A DNA stretch of 64,000 nucleotides from Megalonaias nervosa (GCA_016617855.1 JAECUM010001876.1:1-64000); one strand, 5' to 3'. Counted from the first letter of the stretch, positions 20,780 through 32,378 are shown. Notes: generated by a model from the sequence alone, not told the origin. Numbers and translations are program-made.

Positions 20780-23100
20780 CATTCACCATCTGATATTTCA
20801 CCGTCGAGCTTTGAGCGTGAGGTGGTTGCTGTCATGAACTGATACTCGAGTGAAGTACCGGAGAATCATTTCTTTCCGCCTTAGTTCAAGTGGGGGTTCT
20901 CCAGTTAATATTTGAAGTTCTTGTGTTGGTAAGTTAATAAGTACTCCGGAGCACGCCCGTCGATTGGACTGTATCCAATTTCCGGAGTAATGTAGTACTT
21001 GCTGATCCATAGATTTGACAGCTATAGTCAAGTTTAGCTCTTATTAGAGCCCTATAGAGGGTCAAGAGTGTTCCTTGATCAGCTCCACAGCTGGTGCCTC
21101 TGAGGTTGATATCCCGGCTGCACCGTTTAAAGAGTTCATTGGTGTGTGCTACCCACGAGAGTTCATCATCGAGAATCATACCAAAGAAGGATGCCTACTT
21201 TTCAAACTTTATAGATATCCCGTTGAGGGATTGTTCTCGTGTGGGTGGGGTGGCCTTTGCCTGTAGGTTTAAACATTATGTCAATTGTCTTATGTGGTGC
21301 AAGTTTAAATCCCAACTTATCGGTCCATTTTCCTATTTCCTTTATCCCTCTTTGTAGATGTCGTGTCACTGCTTTGCTTGTGGGCTTCTCCGCTTTCCAT
21401 ATGCTGCTGTCACCGGCAAATTGCGTTAGGTCAAGGTGTTTTGGGACAATGTTTCTTTTTCCAAGTCGTTTATTATGATGTTAAATAGTATCTGGATAAT
21501 TACACTTCCCTGTGGTGTGCTGCTATCCAAGGTGTGTTGTTCGGAGTTATCTTGTCCAATGCTGACTTGCATTTTTCTATTAAATAGGAAGTAGCTGTCC
21601 ATTTATACCTATTGACAGTTATTCCGTAGCTTTTAAGTTTATATATCAGCCCTTTAATCCACATTAGGTCATATGCCTTCTCCAGGTCTAGGAAGATGGC
21701 AGTGACATACCTTGCTTGTTTGTTTCTTTGTCCCACTGAAAGTTTAACGGCGGATTCCAATCTAACTAGCTGGTCAATAGTGCTTCGTTTGTTGCGGAAG
21801 CCACTTTGCTTGCCGGCTAAAAGTATCTGGCTCTCTTGTTAATATTTAAGTCTGATGTTTATCATTGTTTTCACTATTTTACATATGTTGTCAGTTAGGG
21901 AGATTGACATATATGATTTTATATCATTGGTTGATTTTCCTAGTTTAGGGACTGGAATAATTACGGCTATTGATTTGCTTTTGCCTCTTTTTGCATCATT
22001 CTTTTCCATACTTCCTTAGATTTTGTGATAAGGTCTAGTTTTGAGCAATATTCTCTCTATGAATTTTGCTTTGCTACCATAATTAGTTTTTGGCTGTTTT
22101 CTTTTTCTCTTTATAATTTGTAAATTATTTTGCGTTTTTGATTGTCTTTAATTTGTTTAGGGCTTTTTTCCTCTCTATTGGCCGTTTGGCACTCTCTATT
22201 CAACTATGGTACTGTGGCTTTGTAAATGAACCCTTTTGTTCTAGGTATTGTGGCTTGAGCTAAAGTATTTAAGGTGTCTATTATGTTATTATTAAAAGTG
22301 TCATTGTCCTGGTTGTATATATTTGTAACGTCGACTGTTTCCCCTAACTTTCTAAACATGTTCCAGTTGGTTTGTTCATACTTCCATCATGGTGGAAGTG
22401 ACATATTAATTTGGGGTGCTTTGAGTTATACTTATGGGGAAGTGGTCGTTCCCCAGTGTGTTCTTGTCGTCTACTTGCCGTTCAATTATCCCTGCCATTT
22501 TTTGGCGTGCAGAAGAACAGGTCGATAGCCGATGTTTGTCCCGTTACATCGTCTAATCGGGTGTGGGCTCCGTTATTTAGTAGTACCATATTACATTTTT
22601 TGGCCTATTTTGCTACATTTTTTCCTTTAGCGTCGGTTTTACTGCTTTTCCATGGCTCATGATGTGTATTAAAATATAAACAAATTAGTGCCCATTCACC
22701 AAGAACTTTTGTCAGTTTGGTAATGTCGTCTTTTGAGAAGTTGCTTTGTTCATATGTTTCGTATATGTTAACTATGATTATTTGGCTGTTTTGTGCTTGT
22801 ATTGGTATTGCTTGAACTTCCGAATCACATGTTGGTCTTAACTCTTGTATCGTGTAGTTTTCTGATGTGACGCCATCTTTATATACATTGCTATCCCCCC
22901 CTCCTCTAACCGTTCGTGATCTATGTTTGATATATCTATTATTATATCCTATAATGTTAAATATAGTTGTGGTGTTGTTTAAATGGGTTTCTTTATTACA
23001 GATTACATCCGGAGGGTTGATAATTTTTGTTAGCCTAATCTTAAACTGAACAGTGTAGGCTTTTAGCCCGCGCGCATTCTATTGCCATAATACTAATTTT
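20780..23100 (-). mobile_element. Non-LTR retrotransposon (LINE) ORF2 remnant with APE endonuclease and reverse transcriptase
   Basis: From the right, the minus strand encodes an AP-type endonuclease: DVICNKETHLNN (catalytic Glu), GGGGIAMYIKDGVTSENYT, and DDVTGQTSAIDLFFCTP. Further on is the reverse transcriptase. Motif A is ARYVTAIFLDLEKAYDLMW (about 21,690). Motif C is altered to FAGDSS from the usual F/YADD (about 21,420). The thumb/C-terminal part is LLTLYRALIRAKLDYSCQIY (about 21,060). The style is Jockey/Nimb-like. Many stops and frameshifts, and Asp-to-Gly in the active site, mark it as dead. It abuts element B at its 3' side and a SINE at its 5' side. Confidence 0.85.
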
Positions 23101-23174
23101 TTTTATACTCCATTTTTGACTGTTTATTTGTTTGGTTCTTTTTTTCCCTTTAACTAGTTTGTATCCCATTTACT

Positions 23175-23458
23175 AAACGTAGCTTTAAAACTTTTTCAGT
23201 CATATCATTACGATGTCTGCAGTGCGACAGTTTACAGTGATGTCTAGCACTGGGCATCATGCCGCAGACATGTAGCATCATGTCTCACCCAGTCACATTA
23301 TCCTGACACCAGGCCGACTAGCCTCTTACTGCTGAGCGCCAAACGAGGCAGCTGCTAGTATCATTTTATACGTCTTTTGTATGACTCGGCCGGAGTTAGA
23401 ACCCGCGACTTCCCGCATCAGAGGTGGAGGTTCTAACCACTTAGGCCACCGGAGCGGT
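23175..23458 (-). mobile_element. tRNA-derived SINE, copy 1
   Basis: On the minus strand the head carries a tRNA-like A box (TGGCCTAAGTGGTTAGAACC) and a degenerate B box (GTTCTAACTCC). A body follows that is shared with the second copy at 24,898-25,219. The tail ends in a TTTTAAAGC-like stretch near 23,180. It lacks a dozen body bases present in copy 2 (near 23,317). Its head abuts the polymerase remnant of element C at 23,460, so it inserted in or next to that gene. Confidence 0.82.
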
Positions 23459-23999
23459 CGTGGAGCTCTTGTGTTTCGATGACCAGATTTCCCAGATGGA
23501 AAATACATTCACATGCACTACCATCAAGAAAATTTACATGCCTTTACTAATATGGAATTTCTCAGATGCACTTGCTATTGCGAGAAATTTGACCAATGAT
23601 TTTGCGGTCGGGGCCAACTCATTCCTTGTAGAGAGAGATGTCGTAGACGTTTAGGTTGCAGACTATACATTTCAAAGGAAAAGAACGAATTCATTTCTAT
23701 GCCTGCAAGCAAACATTTGTTAGTCCATTTTGTTAAGAGCAACATCGCACGAAACACTTTCAACAATAAATAATCTTACGAATTATTGAGATTTGGCTCC
23801 AATTGACAACATCCTATTCGAATGAATAACCAAAGCACACGTTTGTCCAGAAAATAAACTATGCCGTTTGTTATGAGCAGATAGTGGACTTTGAGCATCA
23901 GTGTTACATTCTTAAATGTGACAAAGAACTTGTGGAAGATTTAAAGAAGGCCAGAGTTATTACAAAAAGAAACAAGTGGATTTTATATTTTATAGCTGT

Positions 24000-24160
24000 A
24001 ACAATTATTGAGATTCGAAGTGGACGAGAAGAGATCTTTAGGGGTGGGGTAGGGTAAACTCTTCCGGATTATATATATTCACTGTACAAATTTATTGAGA
24101 TTCCAAGTGGACGAGAAGAGATTGGGGGGGGGGGGACTAAACTCTTCCGGATTATGCCTA
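24000..24160 (+). repeat. Imperfect tandem duplication of about 80 bp inside element C
   Basis: The block ATTGAGATT.C.AAGTGGACGA followed by GAAGAGAT and AAACTCTTCCGGATTAT occurs twice (about 24,006 and 24,090). The second copy contains a run of 13 G at 24,124-24,136. A local duplication that arose after decay of the gene. Confidence 0.8.
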
Positions 24161-24897
24161 ATGGATTTTAGCCCTCACTGATGACACTTGGAACACAAAG
24201 GACATTCAATGTTACATGGACTGCTATCAATATGCTATAGTCATGGCTCACAATATCTCGGAGTACAACGGGCAGTTTGTTTTGAAATAATATTCAGAAC
24301 AAGTTACCGAATGTCCACTTGTGTCCACCACGAACAGAGCAAAATTCATCTACATGAAAGTGGGACAAATACAGTTTCAAATTACATCAGTTATTTGGCC
24401 ATGCCTTTGAGTAGAATGCCTAATTGTTTCAGAATGAAAGAAATGGTCAAAGGCTATTGTCCACACTTTTTCAATATCGAAGATATCAACACGTTATGCT
24501 TCCATATTTGCCGGACATTCGCCACTACGACTCCGACAATGTATGCAGAGAGAAGCATTATACGCCTTGTACCAAACTTACTCTTCAAACCCATTTGACT
24601 TTCAAGAAGAAATGTTGAAATATTGCAGATCTGATGTGGACATTTTAAACCGTAGCTGTTCAGAATTTCGAAAATTATTTCTGGAGGTATTGATCTTTAG
24701 AAGGAAGCTTCTACCATTGACAAGGTGTGTGAACTAGTCTATTGAAAGATGTTTATGTATGAGACTAACTAACCATAACACTCCCTCAAACCCATCTCTC
24801 GATCTGCCGTCGATATTTCGCCAAAGCTTTGAACTGACTACATTGCTTGTGAGCAAATGAAGACAAATGGATACAAAATGCTAGAAACAGCGGGAAA

Positions 24898-25219
24898 GTG
24901 TATGTGTGTGATTTAGATTTTTAACGTAGTTTTAACAATTTTTCAGTCATATCGCTACGATGTCTGCAGTGTGACAGTTTATAGTGATGTCTAGCACTGG
25001 GGCGTCATGCCGCAGACATGTGGCATGATGTCCCACCCAGTCACATTATTCTGACACCAGGCCGACCAGTCCTAACACTAACCTCTTAATGCTGAGCGCC
25101 AAGTGAGGCAGCTGTTAGTACCATTTTTGTAAGTCTTTGGTATGACTCGGCCGGGTTTCGAACCCGCGACCTCCCGCATCCGAGGCGGACGCTCTAACCA
25201 CTAGGTCACCGGAGCGGTT
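24898..25219 (-). mobile_element. tRNA-derived SINE, copy 2, with 14-bp target-site duplications
   Basis: The 322-bp insertion is flanked by GAAACAGCGGGAAA at 24,884-24,897 and 25,220-25,233, a clean target duplication. On the minus strand the head has an A box (TGACCTAGTGGTTAGAGCG) and a B box (GGTTTCGAACCC with one extra T). The body is shared with copy 1, and the tail is T/A-rich with a CACACACATACAC end. It interrupts the element C polymerase in the segment equivalent to QHKWIQHARNG of element D, so it landed after element C. Confidence 0.92.
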
Positions 25220-25757
25220 GAAACAGCGGGAAAAAGAAAACCGAATCTCTTTTTGTGGATTCTTTGGAAATTACATAATCCCCAAACTGTCTACAAATTC
25301 CAAGGATGTTTATTTACGGATGCCATACATATTTTCCTCAACAAAACCTAAAATGGCCTTTCTCAGAGTTTACCATCAAAGACTTATCTAGGCAAACATA
25401 ACGACGTCTGAGGTTAGAAAGTCAAGTATACCAAGCGATATAAATGCGGTATTACGATCGACGTTTCAAAACCAGTCCAGAATTTAGAAGTATTACCAAA
25501 AATTATGGTGTGTTGGATATCGAACCTTTGAATCCACACGAACCAATGCGACACGCTTGCAGTACGACATGGCCGAATGTCAAGGAGAGCAAACCAAATA
25601 CATTGAAGTGTGTTCCTTATATATTTGAGCGTGCAAATATATTTGACCCCGTACCGGTCAGCCTGAAATTGACAAAACACGTCGGCGTGGAACACGTTCG
25701 AAAATACGACGGATTGATCAAATGCAAAGTGTTGCCCAAAACCACTCGTTGGAACTA

Positions 25758-26150
25758 GCAACGAATACCTCGTTAACTCCTAATCCTAATTTTACCCGGA
25801 TGTCACAGTTACAACAAGAACTGAATTGTTTATGGATCGAACTAATTTGTCACAAACAGAAAGATCTCAACAGTACTGACAAGTATTGCAACATCTTCGA
25901 CTGTTTCACTCAAAAACTTTAGACAAAACCTATTCTTAGAGATTTCAAACCTGTCATAAAAAGAGAAGCAAACGCCACCAAGACAGCCACAATAATGGAA
26001 GAAAAGAAGATAAATGAGAAGCATTTCAAACTCCGTCTGCTCAAATACCCAGCTTCTTTGTTGACACCGTCCCCTCCTACCAGACGAGGTGAAATGAAAG
26101 CTTCAGTCAAAACAAAAATGATGTCTACACCTTCCTGTAAATTTACCATA
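25758..26150 (+). pseudogene. Remnant of the coiled-coil MSQLQ gene in element C
   Basis: The frame reads MSQLQQELNCLW, then in another frame LSQTERSQQY, LQHLRLFHSKTL and LRDFKPVIKR. These parallel the element D gene at 59,678-60,148 (MSQLQHELQSLM, LSETEKSQRYG, LQLFHQKALDE). Downstream, KYPASLLTPSPP mirrors ISASLLTPSLDP of that gene. The N-terminus is missing. Function unknown. Confidence 0.7.
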
Positions 26151-26265
26151 TCCTGATGTTGTCAATATTAGTGTAAAAGGATCTCTTGGATAAAATACTC
26201 TATTCTCGAAAAGAAAAGTTAAAGATTAAACTACATTTTCGAAAACGAATCTCCATTGAAGTGAA
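26150..26265 (+). pseudogene. C-terminal end of the penton-like gene in element C
   Basis: Read as DVVNISVKGSLG then KIKLHFRKRISIEV, it parallels the last segment of the element D penton-like gene (DTVNITIKGDLG and VKLHFRKR). The rest of the gene is lost. The deletion joins it to the previous remnant directly. Confidence 0.75.
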
Positions 26266-26690
26266 ACAGATGCATCCTGTGTACCAAGGTGTTTCTCCAC
26301 AACGAGGACATGGTTTAGAGATATGTTAAAATCAATGTTTCGCACGGTAGCATTCATCCTAAACCCAATGGTGACTTTGGCATTGCAAGCTTTAAAAGAT
26401 CCAGCTATGACACAATGAAAAGAATTTCTTCAAAACGCCCTCATTGTCAAGTAAATTAAAAAAGAAGCCTCCATGCGAGCAGGCAAAATTGTGTTGCTTC
26501 AAACTGGCAATGACCTTTTTGGGTAACCCAGATATCTGTATAAATTCGCTTCTCACTTCAAGTCAAGGCAATACATTCTCTACGACAAAGCAGGGACGGG
26601 GAAAAATGAGACGTCGAAACCTCTTCAAACTTTATACACACAATCTGATAAACAATAACGAAAGACTAGGAATATGAGAGGTTAGAGAAT
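26266..26690 (+). pseudogene. Basic HGL-type minor protein remnant of element C
   Basis: QMHPVYQGVSPQRGHGLE begins at 26,269, and PMVTLALQALKDPAMTQ and KIVLLQTGNDLFG follow after frameshifts. They parallel the element D gene at 62,766-63,205. The basic tail (KNETSKPLQTLY) has lost its frame. Probably a minor core or pVI-like protein. Confidence 0.72.
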
Positions 26691-26739
26691 ATGACGGTTT
26701 TGATTACTAACTGAGAACAAAAGAAGCAAACAAAAGAAA

Positions 26740-27990
26740 AATAAATGATGTACCGAGAGTCTTGTGAATGTTTCAGATCAGAACTAAATCTTTTTGCCAT
26801 CCCACCAACGAAGATGACGTTGCAAGAATCCCAATGGGTAGAATTTCATTCCGTGTCGTCTTCGATTACCTGAGTCCCCCTCGAATTTTAAATCAAAGGA
26901 CAAACCGAATATTTAATCGATCTAAACAATAACAGTCACTTGTACCTGAAAGTCAAAGTTCTCAGAGTAGCTCCTTTAAAAGAATTTCATGCATTTGTTA
27001 TTCAGCAATGTGGATACTTGAATAACAATAAAGTGGATACTTGAATAACAGCAAAGTGGATACTTGAATAACAGCAAAGTCAGCAGCAGCACGGATACTT
27101 ACCCTTACCGATCGTACCTGAAGAATCTCATGACGTATGGAAACGAATCAAAGAACACATCTGGGTACCTCGTTGATATGGAAAATTGTCACACTGGATG
27201 TCTTCAACGACAACATTGTATGTCTTCAACGACATCGCTTTGACAGAAACTGACGATCCTCAGTGTGATAAATACCGTGGAGAGAAAATCAAACTCTTTT
27301 AAGAAATGATATATCGTTTGTATTTTGACATACGGTTGCAAGACAATTATTTGTTAAATGTAGTGAATGTACGGCTGAGACTGAACCGAAGCAGTACCAT
27401 GTTCCTTTTGATGGCAACTGCTAACAAGTACAAACCAATCATTGAAGAAGGCAGACTTTGCGTGTGTCGCACGGAGGTGTTACTTAAAGTGAGAAAAGAC
27501 ACCAGCCCAAGTTTGAGCAGAAGTACAGACAAGTATCAACTAAGACTAGTGAAAGTGAAAACGTATATCATTTAATATGGTCTTTGATCCAAGATCGAAG
27601 ATAATGTTTTCTATCGATTGCTACCAAACGTTTGCTCATTCGAGTTCCAACACTTCAACGTGTCCAGGATAGAAATCACTCGAGATGGCCAAACGTTGTG
27701 TACTAGACCCTTTTGAACCCAACTTTGCTCAGAAACATTACTTGAGATATTATCTGACACTGTGAAACACATGACAGTTAGGCAGAACGGAAGCCAAGGC
27801 TTTTCCTTTGACGATTATGAAAGAGGATATTCCTTGTGGTGATTGAAATTCACTCCATACTGATTCAGCGACGAAGGATATTTTCACCCTATACAATCAG
27901 GCCAACTTCATGTGGAACTTCAGTTTGCAGTAGCTCTGGCAAACACGTCGCAGTCTTGTATGCAGAATTTGACTGCTTTGGAAATCAACA
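26740..27990 (+). pseudogene. Major capsid protein (F54H12.2-like lineage), full span but broken
   Basis: SELNLFAIPPTKMTLQESQW (26,788) is the N-terminal hallmark also seen in element D (ELDLFAMPPNVMTMQESQWV). The frame 27,306-27,575 reads FDIRLQDNYLLNVVNVRLRL and FLLMATANKYKPIIEEGRL. The C-terminal strand, QLHVELQFAVALANTSQS (27,905) followed by AVLYAEFDCFGN, closes the protein at about 27,990. Frameshifts occur at several points. The segment at 27,009-27,080 is triplicated. This gives the right-hand part of the capsid protein that is cut off in element D by the window edge. Confidence 0.82.
27009..27080 (+). repeat. Three tandem copies of a 24-26 bp unit in the capsid remnant
   Basis: The unit GTGGATACTTGAATAACARC (plus AAA) occurs three times in a row. 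In element D the same place has a single related copy (TATACTTGAATAACAAACTG at about 63,463), so it expanded after divergence. Confidence 0.85.
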
Positions 27991-28559
27991 GTTTGAGAAA
28001 AATGATCATAGTCTATTAGAAATGATGGAACATGAAAAACTTATGGATATAGGAGATGAAGATGCTTTTGATCCAGAAACAAGAAAACAAAAATGCAGTC
28101 ATGAGGTCATGATAGCCAGAACAAGAGCAACATTAAGTCTTCTGTTTTGTCCGTGACTTGGCTGAAAGAATCACCAATCTGACTAGAGAACATTGTTATA
28201 TGGCTGTCAAATCGTTCGCCCTAGTCAGAAACAACACGACAAATGGTGATGAGTTCAGAAAATAAAAGTGGAAAAATGTCTGGAAAAGACATGTATTCTC
28301 ATCTCAGAAGAGAAGATTTTAAGAAAGTGGTATAAATATTAACGTTATCATTCCTTACCTCCATTGACTTCTCTGGAGACCAAAGCTGTTTTGGAACAGA
28401 GTTCAGAGACTACCCGTTCATCGACTCTCTTAACAGATATTTTAAAGAAAAGGTCAGGTCTGACTTAATGATTTATTATTGCCTGTGAAGGAAATTTTTT
28501 TTGTTTTTTGTTTAAAAAATAGATACCTGGGAATTTCCTTACCGTCTGACACACAGCTT
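27991..28559 (+). other. Interval between capsid and protease remnants of element C
   Basis: Coding-like words such as GDEDAFDPETRKQKCSHEVM (28,050-28,105) and HSLPPLTSLETKAVLEQSSE (28,353-28,415) appear in plus-strand frames, but stops are frequent and no family can be named. It may be an accessory gene that also exists in element D to the right of the window. Confidence 0.35.
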
Positions 28560-28910
28560 GTGCACACCTTCTTGTAATCCTGTAATGCTTGCGAAAGATG
28601 AACTGTCCCATCGAAACCTCAATGATCTCCAAGCCTATGTAGTCAACACTGACTAGTCATTGTCCAGGAACACAATGAGTAGCAGTCTATTTTCCCCAAC
28701 TTTCACAGTATGGAATATTTTGATGATTTTGGATTACCTCCTCTAGAGGATGACATCATTGACTTTATGAGAAGAAATGTTGTATCAACTCGATCAAAAT
28801 TGTCAAAATTCAGTGATCCGATTCCACGGTGTATGGTGTGTATTTTCTACATCAGTGCAATCTTGGATTTCCCTTTGACTTGTTTTTTTATTGTGAGTAC
28901 TCTATAAATT
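28560..28910 (+). pseudogene. Adenovirus-type cysteine protease remnant of element C
   Basis: AYVVNTD at about 28,640 is followed by VAVYFPQLSQYGIF at about 28,680, the strand after the catalytic His. The His itself is changed to Gln (CAA) and the following Trp codon is now TGA. DDFGLPPLEDDIIDFMRRN then gives the FDSxG-type region with the acidic residue. The Cys block is weakly recognisable as RCMVCIFYISAIL. This is a Polinton PRO in the expected place after the capsid gene. Confidence 0.7.
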
Positions 28911-29550
28911 ATGAAAAAAATATAACATGGTTTTCTGAATTTTACAGCTATCTCTTTTCTTTAGCTCATAAACGAAGTGTGCATTGATGACAAACTTCCA
29001 GTGCCTTAGATCATTGAATGTCAAGTATGACTCGAGAAAGTTGTCAACCCTGTAAATACGTTCATGTTTAAAACTTTGTCAATTTTGTATTCCTGTTTAA
29101 ATTATAGAAGCATTTACTTCCCTACGCCCCTCCCCCGATATATACATAGAGCTCGTTCAGCTACAAAAAGATCCAGTGCTAGGTTTTGCTTCATTGAAAA
29201 TCATCAAAGGCAGTTTATAATGCTGTTGTGAATTTGTATTAATATAGTAATTAATATAGTAAATCACACTCTCAAGTCGACATTGATTTTAAATTTTAAA
29301 GTATCCAAATTGTTGAACGAAATCAATTATTGGGTTAGATTGTAGATTGGATTTTCAGTTTACTGATAGTATACATGTGAATTTTAGTAATGTATCTTGC
29401 ATATAAATTATGTAACATGGTTTGCAAAAGAAATTGAACAAATTGAAAATTCATCTTTTCCTGATTATTTTTCTAAAGGTCTGCTTATATGTCTAAACAA
29501 ATCACATAGGTGAACGCTCACATTTTTGTCAAGTAAAACGATACCTTTAT
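28911..29550. other. AT-rich interval without gene
   Basis: No protein-like frame and no repeat with clear borders. Host flank of element C. Confidence 0.5.
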
Positions 29551-29625
29551 TTTATATGCTAATGATAAATATAGGAGCAGCGTGGATTTTATATGCTAAT
29601 GATAAATATAGGAGCAGCGTGGATT
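29551..29625 (+). repeat. 37-bp tandem duplication
   Basis: The sequence TTTTATATGCTAATGATAAA with ATATAGGAGCAGCGTGGA occurs twice in direct succession. Recent local duplication. Confidence 0.9.
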
Positions 29626-29762
29626 GCTAAATATGATCTACACATGAACATCTTTGGCGCACTCAACAAATCCAACTTATGCTTTTTCAATGAACAATCA
29701 ACCTTATTTGCATAACACTACATACGATACATAATTTGTTTGGTGATATGTGCATAATCGTA

Positions 29763-30090
29763 GGCGCATACAGGCAAGGCGATAGGTGCCGTTTACCCGC
29801 AGACCCAGGTTCGAATCTCCATAGTGTTCGAATTAATATTCCCTAACCTGTATGATAATGTTGTTTGTTCCTTCGAATTTATAAAATGCTGTTAATACTA
29901 TCAAGCGTTCTCTTGTAGGATCCAGGGATAGCACTTTCCGTTCTGTTTGGTGAGCACAGACAAGGCGATAGGTGCGGTTTACCACTGAACCAGTTTCAAA
30001 TCCCCGTAAAGTACGAATTAAACATTATCTAACCTTTATGATAATGCAGCTTGTTCGTATTTATAAACTTCTGTTAATATTATCAGATAC
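29763..30090 (+). repeat. Two tRNA-like (SINE-related) repeat copies
   Basis: Copies at 29,763-29,905 and 29,955-30,090 share CAAGGCGATAGGTGC, GTTTACC, a B-box-like GGTTCGAATC (degenerate TTTCAAATCC in the second) and an AT-rich body (CCTNTATGATAATG and TTTATAAA, CTGTTAAT). The order of A- and B-like boxes suggests a tRNA-derived short element different from the SINE at 23-25 kb. Confidence 0.6.
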
Positions 30091-30252
30091 AACTCAAATA
30101 TTAATTATTCAACAAAATCGAAATTTATCTGGTCAAGTTACATTTCAAATCGTACTTCACTCTTTATAATTAGCACCCCACCCCCCGCTAAAAAAGAACA
30201 GCTATGATCGTGGGTCAAAATGACCATCTATTTATCATTGTTTGTTAGATAT

Positions 30253-30261
30253 GATATGATA

Positions 30262-30327
<66 letters not shown>
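30253..30327. repeat. (AT)n microsatellite
   Basis: A run of about 37 alternating AT units, preceded by a few ATGAT variants. It lies next to one arm of the inverted repeat at 30,363-30,603. Confidence 0.97.
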
Positions 30328-30328
<1 letters not shown>

Positions 30329-30362
30329 CTCAAATGGATAATGATTTAATATTTTATGAAAG

Positions 30363-30603
30363 GAGTTGAACAATGTCCAGCTTTTGCGAGCCTTGACGTT
30401 CATTCTGACAGACGTCGTTGCAGCTCTCGTCTGTTGTACGTAACAAACAGTATAGTATATATCACGAAATTATTTGTTCTTCTTTCCATCTAAGTAATTT
30501 CCACTGAAATAAAAACTGTGATAAAACAATCTCAAATGGGTAATGATTTAATATTAAACTTATAAAATTCGCCAAGACTCGCAAAAACTGGACATTATTC
30601 AAC
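30363..30603. repeat. Foldback with 33-bp imperfect inverted arms and nearby direct repeats
   Basis: The left arm (30,363-30,395; GAGTTGAACAATGTCCAGCT...) and the right arm (30,571-30,603; ...CTGGACATTATTCAACTC) pair with few mismatches. The flanking motif CTCAAATGG.TAATGATTTAA occurs at about 30,330 and 30,531 in direct orientation. The structure could be a small foldback transposon or a local inversion duplicate. Confidence 0.7.
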
Positions 30604-32378
30604 TCGTTTGTACTATTTACAGTTCTCTGAAACATTGTTACCTCGGATTGCATGCTTGTATTAAAATTTTATACCTGTGCCATCTAAAGGGAGATAAATG
30701 TTACCGATGTATGGAGAGGGTGAGTAGGGTTCTGTAGATCTTTTGTTGTTGTTGTTCTTTGTGCAATCGTTGATAAAGGGAAATTACTCTTGAATTGGTT
30801 CCCAGCGTGGATGTTTGGCAGTGGTTCTAGCTGTGGACTTCCGGTTCTTCTTACGGATGTGCACTGCAAGACACTGTTGGAGAGGGTAAACAAACAACTG
30901 CATTACATACGTACAGTGATATAAGGACTGACAATCAAAACGGCATTTCCAGTTATGTCAATCAAAGCTGGACAGACTGATCAAAGCAATGATCGAGAGT
31001 TGCATTCTGTAAATAGCTTTAATTAATTCTTTATTAGTAGCCCTGAATGCTGTATTATCGCGGTACTTAATGTTCTTATCGGTACATATTAAAACTATTT
31101 TGCCATTGCTGCTTACTTACAATTTGTAAAGTTTCAATAACTGTCCCTCTTTCAGTTCCTATTAAAATTCTTTGTCAATCGAAGCCCATAAATGTAAATA
31201 AAGCTGCATATGGTGGCTGATCCAGATTGACGTGCCATGGGGGAACAACTCTATAATATTGCGGTATTTGCCTAACTTAGGTATGTTAGCACACACCTAT
31301 TATAATAAACATCAATTGCAACTTACCTGTGAGAAGGAATGTCCACGTTTGTACTGGCAGAATATTTTTTACAATAAACGAAAGGATCCAGTGATCAAAT
31401 CAAACACGCAAATGGTATTAAAGTGGAAATCCATGAATAACAACATTACAGATTAAAAACAATTATTATTTAACTTTATATGAATTCTAAATTCGATGTG
31501 GGCAAGGAAATATAAATATATTAAAATTATTATTATCATTATTATTATTATTGAAATGTTACTGATTTCAAGAATGTTTTACTGTTGTTGTATTCTTATT
31601 TACATATGAGAAGTCTGATCATAAGCAACATTTTGTCAATTTTGGTCCATATTGGCTACCATGGAATGAAAGTGCAACCTTAACCTTGTAAGGACATGTA
31701 CATCACCATCAGTATATGATCTATAATGATCAAACATCAGACGATACACTGAATATATTTTGTAATCAAAGTCAATGCAGGTATGGCAAGTTCAACTGGA
31801 GTTTTGTATATGATGATCAACGTAGTTGCATGCACTTTACCAAAAAGTGATGTTCATCCTTTTTCAATGTAAACGTATACAAAATGTTGACATTTTAGAG
31901 GAAATGGTGTTATAAGATATTTGCATCCTTACTGGCTACAGCCTTACATCTGTAAACAACCGCTAGACTTCGCATGTCCTAAATTAATCAGAAAATCCAG
32001 TTTTCTGTGAGAATATAGAGCCTGCGATAATGCAGCATTGGACTATATATTGTATTGTGCCTGTTCCCCTCCAATCTTCTTTTATTTTTTGATAATAAAT
32101 TTTTTATATTAGTACAAATCGCAGGAATGAATCTCTAATTGCATTTGATTGTATGCCCCATGTGAACATCATCCCAGTCTCTGCATTATTTTTTTTTATG
32201 TATGCATGACAAACTTAAAAAGTGAAAGCACTGTTCAGAAAAAATACAAATTTGTCGTACCGAAAGTCCATTACTAAAGCATACATCGATGTTGCCAGGG
32301 GTTTTAGTACAAAATAAACAGGAGAGGTTGGAAAATTAGCATAAATCAAACATCACTTTTGTGGTACAGGAGGCAGCG
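30604..32378. other. Gene-free interval
   Basis: No protein-like frame. A short (ATT)n run lies at 31,527-31,553. The rest is AT-rich unique-looking DNA. Confidence 0.5.

Larger units (their letters stand above)
23465..25757 (+). pseudogene. DNA polymerase B remnant of element C
   Basis: Segments align with the polymerase of element D. DFPDGKYIHMHYHQENLHAF (23,484) is followed by QIVDFEHQCYILK (23,900) and AIVMAHNISEYNGQFVLK (24,250, exonuclease II region). Then come SYLAMPLSRMPNCF (24,400) and YCRSDVDILNRSCSEF (24,625, exonuclease III, YxxSD). The frame at 25,444-25,757 holds RYYDRRFKTSPEFRSITKNY and VRKYDGLIKCKVLP. The rest of the polymerase core (motif B, motif C) is deleted, since the next bases match a gene that lies 4 kb further on in element D. 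A SINE splits it at 24,898-25,219. Confidence 0.82.
23460..28910 (+). mobile_element. Element C: deletion derivative of the element D lineage
   Basis: The order of remnants is the same as in element D: polymerase B, the LQQEL coiled gene, penton-like C-terminus, basic HGL protein and capsid protein; a protease remnant then follows beyond the point where D leaves the window. Each is recognisably closer to D than to A. Large pieces are missing: the polymerase C-terminus, ATPase, GGF-type small genes, integrase, TM protein and most of the penton-like gene. A SINE with clean target duplications sits inside the polymerase. No terminal repeats found. Confidence 0.85.

Noticed and set aside
23389..23458. 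Possible tRNA gene on the minus strand
   Set aside because: A- and B-box-like sequence is part of a SINE head; acceptor stem and anticodon arm are not intact and a second copy with target duplications exists.
24188..24598. Independent 136-codon gene
   Set aside because: It is a frame in the broken polymerase of element C; only parts of it follow the polymerase reading.
25150..25219. Possible tRNA gene on the minus strand
   Set aside because: Same SINE head, with an extra T in the B box and a SINE body behind it.
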